In this document: positions 25,992 through 35,575 of the stretch, in pieces
Layout of the letters: each line of letters starts with the position of its first letter
Numbering within the stretch: the stretch's first letter is position 1
Source: Pelagihabitans sp947500445
Lineage (GTDB): Bacteria; Bacteroidota; Bacteroidia; Flavobacteriales; Flavobacteriaceae
Direction: 5' to 3'
Assembly (NCBI RefSeq): GCF_050589625.1
Contig: NZ_JBNGOP010000023.1
Span: 25,024-89,023, forward strand
DNA length: 64,000 bases
Made by a program: the position numbers and the translations under genes
The notes under the pieces: generated by a model
Told to the model about the DNA's origin: nothing
Database searches by the model: none
The model's input: the letters and a program-made list of their open reading frames with translations, nothing else

Positions 25992-28331
25992 TTATATGCC
26001 CAAATCGTCCAGGTCGTCCTCGGGATCGGATTGCCGTATTTCGTCCCTTACCTTTTTACAGTCTACCTTAATGGACATGTTTTTAGGTTTTACAAAATCC
26101 CTTTTAGAGATTCCAAGGTCTTCGTTCTCATAATTGCGTTTCATGTACAATCCCCATATCGGTAGGGCCATGGCGGCTCCTTGTCCATAAGTGATGGATT
26201 TAAAACGCACCGAGCGCTCCTCACCACCTACCCATACCCCGGTAACCAGGTTCGGTACCATACCCATGAACCACCCATCGCTTTGGTTTTGGGTAGTGCC
26301 CGTTTTACCTGCTATTGGGTTGGAAAGTTCATACGGGTATCCGGTAATGATCTCTTTATAAACACGATTGTTTTTTTGATAGGCATGCCGTAATCGGGTG
26401 CCGGACCCCCCTTCGGTAACGCCCTTCATCAGGTCGACCATGGCATAGGCGACCTCTTTGCTCAATACATCCTTGGTTTTGGGCACGTACTCGTACAAAA
26501 CCGTGCCATTTTTGTCTTCGATACGGGTTACCATCACCGGCTCCACGAACACGCCCTGGTTAGCAAAAGTACCGTAGGCCCCTACCATTTCATAAAGGTT
26601 GGAATCGGGCGTTCCTAGTGCAATGGAAGGTACTTCAAGAATTTCTCCCTTTAATCCAAGGTTTCGGACTATGGAAACCACCGATTTGGGCCCTACTTGA
26701 TCTATAAGCTGGGCAGTCACCGTATTTACTGAATTGGCCAGCGCCTTTTTAAGGGTATAATTTTTTCCGGAATACTTTCCGTCGGAGTTTTTGGGGCACC
26801 AAGGCTCTACATTTCCGTGTTTTTCCGCTTCGATGCAATATTGGGTATCCGGAAGCGAGTCGCAGGGAGATCTACGCAACTGATCGATAGCAGCGGCATA
26901 AACAAAGGGCTTAAAGGTCGACCCCGCTTGCCGTCTTCCTTGATATACATTATCATACTGAAAATGTTTGTAATCGATTCCTCCGACCCACGCCTTTACA
27001 TGACCGGTCTGTGGTTCCATGGACAACATGGCGGATCGGAGAAAGGTTTTGTAGTACCGAATGGAATCCATTGGGGTCATTACGGTGTCTTTTTCTTGGG
27101 TTTCACTGGTCCAATCGAAAACGGTCATTTGGGTCTTTTCGTTGAACGATGCCTCGATTTCCGATTCCGACTTCCCCGCACGCTCCATGGCCCGCCAACG
27201 ATCGGAACTTTTCATGGCCCGCTTCATAATACTCTGAATCTGGTTTTGTTTCAAATCCAGAAAAGGTGCCGTTTTATTCCGGTCCGGGGTGTTTTGATGG
27301 AAAAACTCCGCTTGCAGGTTTTTCATATGATCGGTCACCGCCGACTCCGCATTCCGCTGCATTCTGGAATCGATTGTGGTGTAGATCTTTAAGCCATCCA
27401 GATAAATGTTCCATTTGTCCCGTTCTCCTTCAAGGGCCGGTTTCGGGTTTTCCTTGATCCAATCGTTCATAAACCCTTGAACGTACATTCTAAAATAGGT
27501 CGCCAATCCGTCTTTATGGGATTCCGGATTAAAACGGATTACCATTTCCAATGCTTGCAAGGAGTCCTTTTGCTTTTCGGTGATAAAATCGGCAACATGC
27601 ATTTGGGAAAGCACCAAGTTTCTCCGTTTTTTCACCAATTCCTTTCTCCGTATGGGGTTGTAGAGCGATGAGTTGTTCAACATGCCCACCAACACTGCCG
27701 ATTCCTCCACTTTTAAATACGAGGGTTCTTTTCCAAAATATATTTTGGCAGCGGAACGAATACCGTCCGCCGCATAGCCAAAATCGTATTGGTTGAGGTA
27801 CATGGCCAATATTTCCTCCTTGGTGTACTGCCGTTCCAAACGGGTGGCAATCACCCATTCCTTAATTTTTTGTTTGACACGTTCCACTTTGTTGGACGAC
27901 GCCCTTTCCGTAAAAAGCAATTTTGAAAGCTGTTGGGTAATGGTACTTGCCCCTCCTTTTCCACCAAGGGAAACCAAGGCCCGTAAGGTACCCCTGGCAT
28001 CGATACCGGAGTGGGAATAGTAGCGAATGTCCTCGGTCGCCACCAAAGCTTCTATAAAATTCTTTGGAATGCTATCGAACGGAATGGGGGTACGGTTATC
28101 GTTCAAATAAAACTTGCCCAAGGTTTGCCCATCGGACGAAATGATCTGGGTGGCCAAATTCGTCTGCGGATTTTCCAAACGCTCAAAAGTCGGCATCTCT
28201 CCGAACCACCCTTGCGCCGCAACAAAAAACAGCAAAACCACGGAAAGAATGCCTACGCCAAATAGGATCCAAAACCATTTAATGAATTTTCCAAAGCTTG
28301 GGGCCGCTTTCTTTTTCACCGCTTTTGCCAT
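25992..28331 (-). CDS. Class A penicillin-binding protein (PBP1A type)
   Basis: Bifunctional peptidoglycan synthase of 779 residues, anchored by one N-terminal membrane segment (residues 16-40). The glycosyltransferase domain has the GT51 signatures ALVATEDIRYYSHSGIDARG and GGASTITQQLSKLLF. The transpeptidase domain has the serine motif GSTFKPFVYA, SVN in ANSVNTVTAQ and the KTGTTQ box. It builds and cross-links glycan strands on the outer face of the inner membrane. It is 2 bases downstream of gldH. The last 35 residues (after KRDFVKPKN) are charged and acidic, with DPEDDLDDLGI at the end, as often seen in Bacteroidota homologues. Confidence 0.95.
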   Translation of the reverse strand: MAKAVKKKAAPSFGKFIKWFWILFGVGILSVVLLFFVAAQGWFGEMPTFERLENPQTNLATQIISSDGQTLGKFYLNDNRTPIPFDSIPKNFIEALVATEDIRYYSHSGIDARGTLRALVSLGGKGGASTITQQLSKLLFTERASSNKVERVKQKIKEWVIATRLERQYTKEEILAMYLNQYDFGYAADGIRSAAKIYFGKEPSYLKVEESAVLVGMLNNSSLYNPIRRKELVKKRRNLVLSQMHVADFITEKQKDSLQALEMVIRFNPESHKDGLATYFRMYVQGFMNDWIKENPKPALEGERDKWNIYLDGLKIYTTIDSRMQRNAESAVTDHMKNLQAEFFHQNTPDRNKTAPFLDLKQNQIQSIMKRAMKSSDRWRAMERAGKSESEIEASFNEKTQMTVFDWTSETQEKDTVMTPMDSIRYYKTFLRSAMLSMEPQTGHVKAWVGGIDYKHFQYDNVYQGRRQAGSTFKPFVYAAAIDQLRRSPCDSLPDTQYCIEAEKHGNVEPWCPKNSDGKYSGKNYTLKKALANSVNTVTAQLIDQVGPKSVVSIVRNLGLKGEILEVPSIALGTPDSNLYEMVGAYGTFANQGVFVEPVMVTRIEDKNGTVLYEYVPKTKDVLSKEVAYAMVDLMKGVTEGGSGTRLRHAYQKNNRVYKEIITGYPYELSNPIAGKTGTTQNQSDGWFMGMVPNLVTGVWVGGEERSVRFKSITYGQGAAMALPIWGLYMKRNYENEDLGISKRDFVKPKNMSIKVDCKKVRDEIRQSDPEDDLDDLGI

Positions 28332-28333
28332 AA

Positions 28334-28819
28334 CTATTGCTTACTTATTACGATTTCGTATCCCACGTCGGTTATCCCTTCCAAACGTTCGATACCTTCT
28401 ACATTTCCATTTTTTCGCATAGCGTGGGTAAATCGGAGGGTATACGCCCCTCCTGCCGGAAAAATGATGTTTTCCTTATACCATAACCTGTTTTCCTTTA
28501 TACTTCCATACCCTTTGCCCAGCCAGCTACCATCGGCATTGGCCATTTCATATTCCAAGGTATCCTTCTGGATCGTTCCTTCTGGCGATGCCAGTTCGGC
28601 GATAAGGAATAAATTATTGTACGCAAAGCTATTGTCGTTCCTTACATTGATATACACATCGTATCGGGTAGTGGAATCCAATTCCGAGATCGTAAACTCC
28701 ACCACCTCGTCCTTTTCCCAAACCGCCCCGTTCAACGCTTTAAAACTCGACTTCACAATTGTGGTATCGCAGGCGTTCAAAAGCGTGAACAACCCGACAA
28801 TCACTATAACTCTACGCAT
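28334..28819 (-). CDS. gldH: Gliding-motility lipoprotein GldH
   Basis: Lipoprotein of 161 residues with lipobox TLLNACDTT. It matches GldH, needed for gliding motility in Flavobacteria and linked to the type IX secretion machinery. Supporting stretches are VVEFTISELDSTTRYDVYIN, NNLFLIAELASPEG, and the C-terminal AGGAYTLRFTHAMRKNG. The frame is open upstream to 29041 inside ricT, but the ATG at 28819 begins right at the signal peptide. It overlaps the end of ricT by 8 bases and is followed after 2 bases by the PBP gene. The order ricT-gldH-pbp is familiar from Flavobacteriaceae. Confidence 0.9.
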   Translation of the reverse strand: MRRVIVIVGLFTLLNACDTTIVKSSFKALNGAVWEKDEVVEFTISELDSTTRYDVYINVRNDNSFAYNNLFLIAELASPEGTIQKDTLEYEMANADGSWLGKGYGSIKENRLWYKENIIFPAGGAYTLRFTHAMRKNGNVEGIERLEGITDVGYEIVISKQ

Positions 28820-30098
28820 TTTTCGGTTGTCTATTTTTAGCGTTGTTCCTAGAATTTTTTTGGTTCCGTTTTTTTCCCTGACCACTTTTGTTGCCTTGTT
28901 TACCCCTATTTCCTTGGGTATTTTTTTTATTTTGGCCTCCTTTTTGGTTTCGGTTGCGGTTTCGGTTGCGATTTTTATTCTTGCTTTTGTTTCGACTGTG
29001 TTTCGGCCGATCAAAACGGGTAAGGCTGTCTTGGCCCACAACGTTTTCGAATACTACCTTTTCATCGATAACGATATTATCGACGGCATATTCTTCCAAG
29101 CTCGCTACTTTTTCCTTCTTCTTATTTTTGGCCACGATTTCCTGCACCTGCTCTTTGGACAGGGTGTGCCAATTTGCAGGATCGTCCTTATATGAAAACC
29201 AAAGGGTCGCTTTAAAAATATCCGTTTTTTGACAAAAAGCGATTCCTTTTTCGGTAAACAATTTGGTGTCCTGTGAAGGGAAATCTTTCAGCGCTTCCAA
29301 ATAAGTGTCCAATTCATAATTCAAACAGCATTTTAGCTTGCCACATTGTCCCGCCAGTTTTTGTGGGTTCAGGGAAAGCTGCTGGTAGCGGGCCGCAGAA
29401 GTACTCACCGATCTAAAATCGGACAACCAGGTGGAACAACAAAGTTCCCGACCGCAGGATCCGATACCGCCCAATCGTTGCGCTTCCTGTCGGTAACCGA
29501 TCTGGCGCATTTCTATTCGAATGGAAAAGGCCTTCGCCATATCCTTGATCAGCTGCCTAAAATCGACACGATCCTCGGCGGTGTAATAAAAAGTGGCTTT
29601 GGAGCCGTCTCCCTGAAATTCGACATCTGAAATCTTCATTTGAAGTTTTAACAGAATGGCCATTTCCCGTGCCCTTTTTTTGATTTCCTCTTCGCGATTA
29701 CGGCATTTTTGCCACTTGTCGATATCTTTTTGCGACGCTTTTCGATATACCTTCGGAAGTGTTTCTTCCTTAAAGTCCACCTTTTTGCGTTTCATCTGCA
29801 CTTTCACCAATTCCCCGGAAAGGGTAACCATGCCGATGTCATGGCCCGACTGTGCTTGGGTGGCGACGATATCGCCTATGGAAAGGGAAAGGTTTTCGGA
29901 ATTCCTAAAAAATTCTTTACGACTGTTTTTAAACCGCACTTCCACACAATCGAAAGGTTTTTCGCCGGAAGGAAGCGACATATTGGAAAGCCAATCAAAA
30001 ACGGTCAGTTTATTACAACCATCGGTGCCACAAGTACCATTGTTCTTGCATCCACGTGGTTGCCCGTCCGTACCGGTCGAACAACTGCTACAACCCAT
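28812..30098 (-). CDS. ricT: PSP1-domain protein RicT
   Basis: Protein of 428 residues with a central PSP1 domain (ISDVEFQGDGSKATFYYTAE, FRQLIKDMAKAFSIRIEMRQ, and the cysteine block GSCGRELCCSTW). A Cys-rich N-terminus (CSSCSTGTDG, CKNNGTCGTDGC) suits an iron-sulfur cluster. In Bacillus the homologue RicT (YaaT) is part of an iron-sulfur complex that affects RNA processing; the role in Flavobacteria is not established. The last 80 residues are a Lys/Arg/Asn-rich low-complexity tail, probably disordered and RNA-binding. Confidence 0.88.
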   Translation of the reverse strand: MGCSSCSTGTDGQPRGCKNNGTCGTDGCNKLTVFDWLSNMSLPSGEKPFDCVEVRFKNSRKEFFRNSENLSLSIGDIVATQAQSGHDIGMVTLSGELVKVQMKRKKVDFKEETLPKVYRKASQKDIDKWQKCRNREEEIKKRAREMAILLKLQMKISDVEFQGDGSKATFYYTAEDRVDFRQLIKDMAKAFSIRIEMRQIGYRQEAQRLGGIGSCGRELCCSTWLSDFRSVSTSAARYQQLSLNPQKLAGQCGKLKCCLNYELDTYLEALKDFPSQDTKLFTEKGIAFCQKTDIFKATLWFSYKDDPANWHTLSKEQVQEIVAKNKKKEKVASLEEYAVDNIVIDEKVVFENVVGQDSLTRFDRPKHSRNKSKNKNRNRNRNRNQKGGQNKKNTQGNRGKQGNKSGQGKKRNQKNSRNNAKNRQPKNA

Positions 30099-30273
30099 AT
30101 TTTATATGTTGGTTCGATCAAGACAATACCTTTGAAATTTGGACTTCAAAAACGGTTTTGATCGAAGAAGGTTCATACTATTCTTAAAGGTAAAGGTAAC
30201 ATAATTTCGTATGGAAAGAAAGTCGGCCTACCGCTTTGGGGGCAAGCGAACAGCTATGGTTTGGCAATACGCT

Positions 30274-31305
30274 CTACTTTTTAAATTTTAGGACGGGAGA
30301 CCTCCCTTTTTTAAAGATTTTATTGCTGGCACCTTTTCCTTTTCGCAGCGCTTTTTGTTCCTCGTAGGGCAATGCATGTACCGTTTTACAATCGTCGGAA
30401 CAGCAATTGTCCATTTCTGCGGCACATGCCGCGCATTGCAAAAACAATAAATGGCAGGCTTCGTTGGCACAGTTAACATGGGTATCACAAGGTTTTCCAC
30501 ATTGATGGCAATGGGAAATTACGACATCGGAAATACGTTCGCCCCTGCGATGGTCGAACACAAAATTTTTCCCTAGAAACTTGTTTTCCAACGCTTGCTC
30601 TTCTACCTGTCTGGCATATTCGATAATACCGCCCTCTAACTGGTACACCTGTTTAAAACCTTTGTGTTTGTAGTAGGCACTGGCTTTTTCGCAACGGATA
30701 CCGCCTGTACAGTACATGACCAACTTTTTGTCTTTCTTATGTTCGGAAAGGTCTTCTTCTATAATGTCCAACGAATCCCTGAACGTATCGACGTCCGGGG
30801 TAATGGCGTTCTTAAAATGGCCGATTTCGCTTTCGTAATGGTTGCGCATGTCTACCAACACCGTATCGGGATCCTCGATCAGTTCGTTAAACTGTTCTGC
30901 CCCTACATGAATGCCTTTATCGGTAACGTCGAACGTGGCATCGTTGAGGCCGTCGGCCACAATTTTATGCCGCACTTTTACCTTTAATTTCAAAAAGGAT
31001 TTATTATCGTGCTCAATGGCGATGTTCAGTCGTACGTTTTCCAAAAACGAAATGCTGTCCAAATGCTGTTTGAAGCCGTCAAAATTTTCGGCAGGGACCG
31101 AAAGTTGGGCATTGATGCCCTCTTTGGCCACGTAAATGCGTCCAAGAACGTCCAGTTCGTTCCAACGGATAAAAAGATGGTTTCTAAAAATCGACGTATT
31201 GCCGATATGTGCATATTTGTAGAAAGAGATGGTCAGGCGTTCCTTGCCCGCCGCTTCAATGAGCGCTGCCCGTTCCTTTGCACTTAACGTATTGTACAGT
31301 TGCAT
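30274..31305 (-). CDS. trhO: Rhodanese-type tRNA uridine 34 hydroxylase
   Basis: Protein of 343 residues of the YceA/TrhO family, which oxygenates uridine 34 of certain tRNAs. The N-terminal acylphosphatase-like part is followed by a rhodanese domain with VDMRNHYESEIGHFKNAI and the active-site cysteine in MYCTGGIRCEKASAYY. The C-terminus is a Cys-rich region (CHQCGKPCDTHVNCANEAC, then CAACAAEMDNCCSDDC), probably metal-binding, and a basic tail. The start is the ATG at 31305; a TATCTTTG element on the minus strand at 31343-31350 lies 37 bases upstream. Confidence 0.92.
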   Translation of the reverse strand: MQLYNTLSAKERAALIEAAGKERLTISFYKYAHIGNTSIFRNHLFIRWNELDVLGRIYVAKEGINAQLSVPAENFDGFKQHLDSISFLENVRLNIAIEHDNKSFLKLKVKVRHKIVADGLNDATFDVTDKGIHVGAEQFNELIEDPDTVLVDMRNHYESEIGHFKNAITPDVDTFRDSLDIIEEDLSEHKKDKKLVMYCTGGIRCEKASAYYKHKGFKQVYQLEGGIIEYARQVEEQALENKFLGKNFVFDHRRGERISDVVISHCHQCGKPCDTHVNCANEACHLLFLQCAACAAEMDNCCSDDCKTVHALPYEEQKALRKGKGASNKIFKKGRSPVLKFKK

Positions 31306-31434
31306 GCTATACCAATGTTAACGTTTCAAAAAAATAATCATACAAAGATACTGTAGATTCCGAAATTTCCTAGCCTAGGCAAGGACCGCTTTTAAATGCA
31401 TTGCGGAATATCGTGGCCCATATAACCGTAAAAT

Positions 31435-31464
31435 AAAAAGCCCCAGCTTTTGCCGGGGCTTTTT
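31435..31464. terminator. Bidirectional intrinsic terminator
   Basis: AAAAAGCCCC pairs with GGGGCTTTTT around a 10-base loop; it has a T run on both strands. It lies in the divergent region between trhO and recA, where a terminator is not expected. Confidence 0.8.
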
Positions 31465-31530
31465 GTGGTCACATCAATCTTGATTTTCATAGCAATTTTT
31501 GAAAAGTTGAAAGAAAATGACCATCGTTTC

Positions 31531-31555
31531 CCATAGTGCAACACTATGGTTTTTT
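31531..31555 (+). terminator. Intrinsic terminator in plus orientation
   Basis: CCATAGTG-CAA-CACTATGG, perfect 8-base arms with a 3-base loop, followed by six T. It lies 133 bases upstream of recA. Either a short transcript ends here or it is an attenuator in a long recA leader. Confidence 0.7.
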
Positions 31556-31687
31556 CGTTTTCAACACGCTTTCTCAAGGAGAAGATGTATAATTCATAAA
31601 AAGGTTGCGTGGGAATGCCCGGTAGTTTGACAATATTTGAATTATGCCAAAAGAAACACTAATTTAGCCATCCTAAAAATCATACTA

Positions 31688-32692
31688 ATGAGTTCTGAAA
31701 AAGAAGCGAAACTAAAAGCCCTAAAACTGACCCTTGATAAACTGGACAAAACCTATGGTAAAGGGGCCGTTATGAAAATGGGGGACTCCGTTGTAGAAGA
31801 TGTAGAGGTTATTCCTTCGGGTTCATTGGGACTGGATGTTGCGCTTGGCGTGGGAGGGTATCCCCGTGGAAGGATCGTTGAAATATACGGCCCGGAATCA
31901 TCAGGGAAAACCACCCTTACCATACATGCCATTGCCGAGGCACAAAAAAATGGCGGTATCGCTGCTTTTATCGACGCGGAACATGCTTTTGACCGTTTTT
32001 ATGCCGAAAAACTGGGTGTCGATATCGATAACCTTATCATCTCCCAACCCGACAATGGGGAACAGGCATTGGAAATCGCCGATAATTTGATCCGTTCCGG
32101 GGCCATTGATATCGTTGTTATCGATTCTGTTGCCGCACTTACCCCAAAAAGTGAGATCGAAGGGGAGATGGGCGATTCAAAAATGGGACTTCATGCCCGT
32201 TTGATGTCGCAGGCGCTCCGAAAACTCACGGGCTCGATCAGCAAAACACATTGTACCGTAATGTTCATTAACCAGTTGCGGGAAAAAATCGGTGTCATGT
32301 TCGGTAATCCCGAAACGACCACCGGTGGTAACGCCTTAAAATTTTACGCTTCGGTTCGTTTGGATATTCGACGTTCCACCCAGATCAAAGATACCGACGG
32401 TGGCGTAAGAGGAAACAAGACCCGCGTAAAAGTGGTAAAAAACAAAGTAGCACCACCCTTCCGCACCACCGAGTTCGATATTATGTATGGCGAAGGTATT
32501 TCCAAGGTCGGTGAGATCATCGATTTGGGCGTACAATACGAAATCATAAAGAAAAGTGGTTCTTGGTTCAGCTATGGCGACACCAAACTTGGTCAAGGAC
32601 GCGATGCGGTAAAAGCACTTTTACTGGATAATCCTGAACTTTTTGAAGAATTGGAAACCAAAATAAGGGAAGCCATTAAGGCGTTGGCATAG
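31688..32692 (+). CDS. recA: Recombinase RecA
   Basis: Strand-exchange protein of 334 residues. It forms filaments on single-stranded DNA, drives homologous recombination and promotes cleavage of LexA-type repressors. Visible are Walker A GPESSGKTTL near residue 66-75, Walker B VVIDSVAALTP, the L2-loop region MFGNPETTTGGNALKFYAS and the C-terminal motor/DNA domain. The frame is open to 31637, but the ATG at 31688 gives the normal RecA N-terminus. No SOS box was identified. Confidence 0.98.
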   Translation: MSSEKEAKLKALKLTLDKLDKTYGKGAVMKMGDSVVEDVEVIPSGSLGLDVALGVGGYPRGRIVEIYGPESSGKTTLTIHAIAEAQKNGGIAAFIDAEHAFDRFYAEKLGVDIDNLIISQPDNGEQALEIADNLIRSGAIDIVVIDSVAALTPKSEIEGEMGDSKMGLHARLMSQALRKLTGSISKTHCTVMFINQLREKIGVMFGNPETTTGGNALKFYASVRLDIRRSTQIKDTDGGVRGNKTRVKVVKNKVAPPFRTTEFDIMYGEGISKVGEIIDLGVQYEIIKKSGSWFSYGDTKLGQGRDAVKALLLDNPELFEELETKIREAIKALA

Positions 32693-32896
32693 TCCTTTAC
32701 CCAAAAAAGGTGCCTTTCATCCTTTTCTACGGCCCTTTTACTGCCATATTTTGCATTTGGGCTAACTTTATTGTCGAAAACGCAACCCTTGCGCTGTTTG
32801 ACCATCCTATTATTGACCATTCACAGGTTTTATTGCCTTTGAATGTCGAGCATTGGAAGGAAATGTGCTGTGCGCAGCACTATTAAAAGGCGGAAT

Positions 32897-33334
32897 ATGA
32901 AACGACTCTCTTTACTTTTAGGTTTGGTACTGGTCTTTTTTGGGTCGGTCGGCTGCAACAACGACGACGGCGTCAACTTTCACTTTGAGGCCTTGGAAAT
33001 CGTAAATGCCCAGTTGCCCGATGCCTTTGAACTGAACGAGCAATATGAAATTACGGTGACCTATAATCGTCCCGACGATTGTACCTTTTTCGAAGGTTTT
33101 GATGTAAGCCAGAACGATACCACGGTGCGAAGCGTGGTAGTGGTAGGCTCGGTACTTACCGATAGGGAATGCAACGAAACCGGCGACCAAGTAACGGCGA
33201 CCTTTAATTTTGTAGTGCTCCACGATCAGGACTATCGTTTTCGATTTTGGCAGGGAGAGGATGAAAATGGGGAACCGTTGTATTTGGAAGTGATCGTGCC
33301 CATAAATAGACCAACAGACAATTCTAACCGATAA
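32897..33334 (+). CDS. Small lipoprotein upstream of the ECF sigma factor
   Basis: Lipoprotein of 145 residues with lipobox FFGSVGCNNDDG, starting at the ATG at 32897 (the frame is open to 32843). The mature part resembles a single beta-sandwich (NEQYEITVTYNRPDDCTFFE, then TATFNFVVLHDQDYRFRFWQ) with two further Cys (DDCTFF, RECNET) that could form a disulfide. It ends 2 bases before the sigma-factor gene, so the two are co-transcribed. It may be part of the signal that controls the sigma factor, but no function is known to me. Confidence 0.78.
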   Translation: MKRLSLLLGLVLVFFGSVGCNNDDGVNFHFEALEIVNAQLPDAFELNEQYEITVTYNRPDDCTFFEGFDVSQNDTTVRSVVVVGSVLTDRECNETGDQVTATFNFVVLHDQDYRFRFWQGEDENGEPLYLEVIVPINRPTDNSNR

Positions 33335-33336
33335 AT

Positions 33337-33945
33337 TTGAGTTTAGAAGAGCTCATACAAAACTGCAAACAGGGAAACCGGCAGGCACAGGAACAGCTAT
33401 ACCGCAAGTACGCGGGCGTACTGTTCGGTATCTGTTTGAAGTACTCGCGCAACAAAACGGAGGCCGAGGATTCCTTGCACGATAGTTTTATGACCATTTT
33501 TGACAAGATCCATCAATTTGGTTCCAAGGGTTCTTTTGAAGGGTGGATGAAACGCATTACCGTAAACACGGTGTTGCAAAAATATCGCAAACAAGAACAC
33601 TTGAACGTAGTTTCGGAAAATTTGGAGGAAGAAGTCGAAATCGCTTCCGAACATACCGATATCAACCTTCAAGTCTTACTGAAATATATACAGGAACTGC
33701 CGAACAAATATCGCCTCACCTTTAATATGTATGTGATGGATGGATATACCCATAAGGAAATTGGGGAACAGTTGGGCACTTCACCGGGCACCTCAAAATC
33801 GAATTTGGCCCGTGCACGAATATTGCTAAAAGAAAAGATTGAAGCCCATAAGGACAAAGCGGTGCTAGGCATATTGTTCTTGATTACGGGACATCCCTTA
33901 AAAAAGGATTGGAAAAAGAAAATTAAAAATTGTAAACCATTTTAA
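33337..33945 (+). CDS. ECF-type RNA polymerase sigma factor
   Basis: Sigma-70-family factor of 202 residues. Region 2 has YRKYAGVLFGICLKYSRNKT, AEDSLHDSFMTIFDKIHQF and FEGWMKRITVNTVLQKYR. Region 4 has ELPNKYRLTFNMYVMDGYTH and EIGEQLGTSPGTSKSNLARA. Translation starts at a TTG (33337), 2 bases after the lipoprotein stop; this is the only start that gives a full N-terminus. The C-terminal extension ends at 33945, 1 base before the next gene, a membrane protein that probably holds it inactive. The regulon is unknown. Confidence 0.92.
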   Translation: MSLEELIQNCKQGNRQAQEQLYRKYAGVLFGICLKYSRNKTEAEDSLHDSFMTIFDKIHQFGSKGSFEGWMKRITVNTVLQKYRKQEHLNVVSENLEEEVEIASEHTDINLQVLLKYIQELPNKYRLTFNMYVMDGYTHKEIGEQLGTSPGTSKSNLARARILLKEKIEAHKDKAVLGILFLITGHPLKKDWKKKIKNCKPF

Positions 33946-33946
33946 G

Positions 33947-35575
33947 ATGGGTAAAAAGAAATTAGACGAATTCTTCCAAGAAAAATTCTTGGACTTTTCG
34001 GAAATGCCGGACGAAAAAGTCTGGCAGGCCCTGGAAGCGTCGCTCGATAAGAAAAAAGATTCCAGAAGGATCATTCCCATATGGTGGCGGTATGCCGGTG
34101 TAGCGGCAGGATTGCTTATTGCCTTTTGGGCCTTTAATCCCTTTGCGGAAACCGACAACCAGTTGCCTGCAGTGACCGACACGGATACCAATACGGAAAA
34201 ACCCGTAATACAGGATCCGGAAAACGATACAAAGACCACACCTCTTTTTGACAACGACACCAAAACCGACGACGGGGCCGTCGTTACTACCGATGAAAAC
34301 ACCAACCCTAAGGGCGAAAATTCCGATACCACTTCGGTTGCGGGCAGTTCACCCGAAAAGCGCGTGAAAGAAACCGTTGATCAAAACGATGGAAAGCAGG
34401 CCCAAAAAGCGTTTGCCGTTCCAAATAGCGAACAAACCGGACTATCCGTTACGGACGACGATAAAGGAATCAAAGAAGAAGGTCGCAATACAGAATCGCA
34501 ACCGTTCAGGACGACAACGGATACTTTGGATAAAGTTGCCAATACTACCGTAAAACCCTCAAATGATGCAAACCGTACACCGGAAGAACAAGGGGTAGCG
34601 ATCAACAACGACGTTCCGGAACAAACACCCTTGAACCCTAAGGACACTTTAAACAAAAACAATGGTACCGATAAGGGCCTGTTGGACAAACAGCAAAATC
34701 GCGAGGCATTGGCACAGGACCAAACGGTTCCAGAGCGGCAAAAAGAGAAAGATAGCCTCGGCACCAATAAAAAGAAGTCCATTTTTGATGAAATAAAAGA
34801 ACAAGAAGAGGAAGCTGTTGCCGAAAATGATTCGGAAGGGCGGTGGTCCGCAGGGCCAAGTATTGCCCCTGTTTTTTATAGTGCTTTTGGAGAGGGCTCA
34901 CCGGTACACTCCATTTTTGTGCCCAATTCAAAATCGGGAGAGACCAACCTTAGCTATGGGCTATCGGTAGCCTATGAAATAAACGAAAAATTAAGTGTAC
35001 GTTCCGGGGTGCACCGAGTAGATTACGGTTACGGCACCAATGATATTGAATTCACCTCCTCTTTGGAGGGTTCCAGTAACGGTCAGATCGACAATATTGA
35101 TTATTCATTGAACTCGCGTAGTTTGGTAGTACAGAGTAAGGCCGGGCGAACCGTGCAAAGTGTGGGCGATATGCCTACCGAAGCATTGGACATAAATGCC
35201 CCATCGGCGGCAAGGGACGGCACCATGTCGCAGCAGTTCGGTTATTTGGAAGTTCCCTTGGAGCTGAACTATGCCCTTATGGACAAAAAGTTCGGGATCA
35301 ACCTCATCGGCGGTTTTAGTTCGTTGTTCTTGGTAGACAATTCCGTTGCGCTTACCTCGGGTAACGAAACATTGGAAATGGGGGAGGCGAACAACGTTAA
35401 CAACCTGAACTTTAGTACCAACGTAGGCATTGGTGTAAATTATAACTTTAATAGCAGCATTCGATTGAACATAGAACCGATGTTCAAGTATCAACTCAAC
35501 ACTTTTTCTACCGTAGACGGTACTTTTCAACCGTTTTCAGTAGGGGTCTATAGTGGATTGAGCTTTCGGTTTTAG
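33947..35575 (+). CDS. Membrane-anchored protein with outer-membrane barrel-like C-terminus, probable anti-sigma partner
   Basis: Protein of 542 residues in three parts. The N-terminal cytoplasmic segment (1-45, EFFQEKFLDFSEMPDEKVWQ) is followed by one membrane segment (about 46-62, WWRYAGVAAGLLIAFWAF). A long Asp/Thr/Glu/Lys-rich, probably disordered linker (65-300) has KDTLNKNNGTDKG-type stretches. The C-terminal domain (about 300-542) is Gly/Ser/aromatic-rich with alternating strands (YGLSVAYEINEKLSVRSGVH, VGIGVNYNFNSSIRLNIEPM) and ends in Phe, as outer-membrane barrels do. One base from the sigma gene, it fits the layout of a membrane anti-sigma factor whose tail would span the periplasm to the outer membrane. 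Anti-sigma function is inferred from position only. Confidence 0.78.
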   Translation: MGKKKLDEFFQEKFLDFSEMPDEKVWQALEASLDKKKDSRRIIPIWWRYAGVAAGLLIAFWAFNPFAETDNQLPAVTDTDTNTEKPVIQDPENDTKTTPLFDNDTKTDDGAVVTTDENTNPKGENSDTTSVAGSSPEKRVKETVDQNDGKQAQKAFAVPNSEQTGLSVTDDDKGIKEEGRNTESQPFRTTTDTLDKVANTTVKPSNDANRTPEEQGVAINNDVPEQTPLNPKDTLNKNNGTDKGLLDKQQNREALAQDQTVPERQKEKDSLGTNKKKSIFDEIKEQEEEAVAENDSEGRWSAGPSIAPVFYSAFGEGSPVHSIFVPNSKSGETNLSYGLSVAYEINEKLSVRSGVHRVDYGYGTNDIEFTSSLEGSSNGQIDNIDYSLNSRSLVVQSKAGRTVQSVGDMPTEALDINAPSAARDGTMSQQFGYLEVPLELNYALMDKKFGINLIGGFSSLFLVDNSVALTSGNETLEMGEANNVNNLNFSTNVGIGVNYNFNSSIRLNIEPMFKYQLNTFSTVDGTFQPFSVGVYSGLSFRF

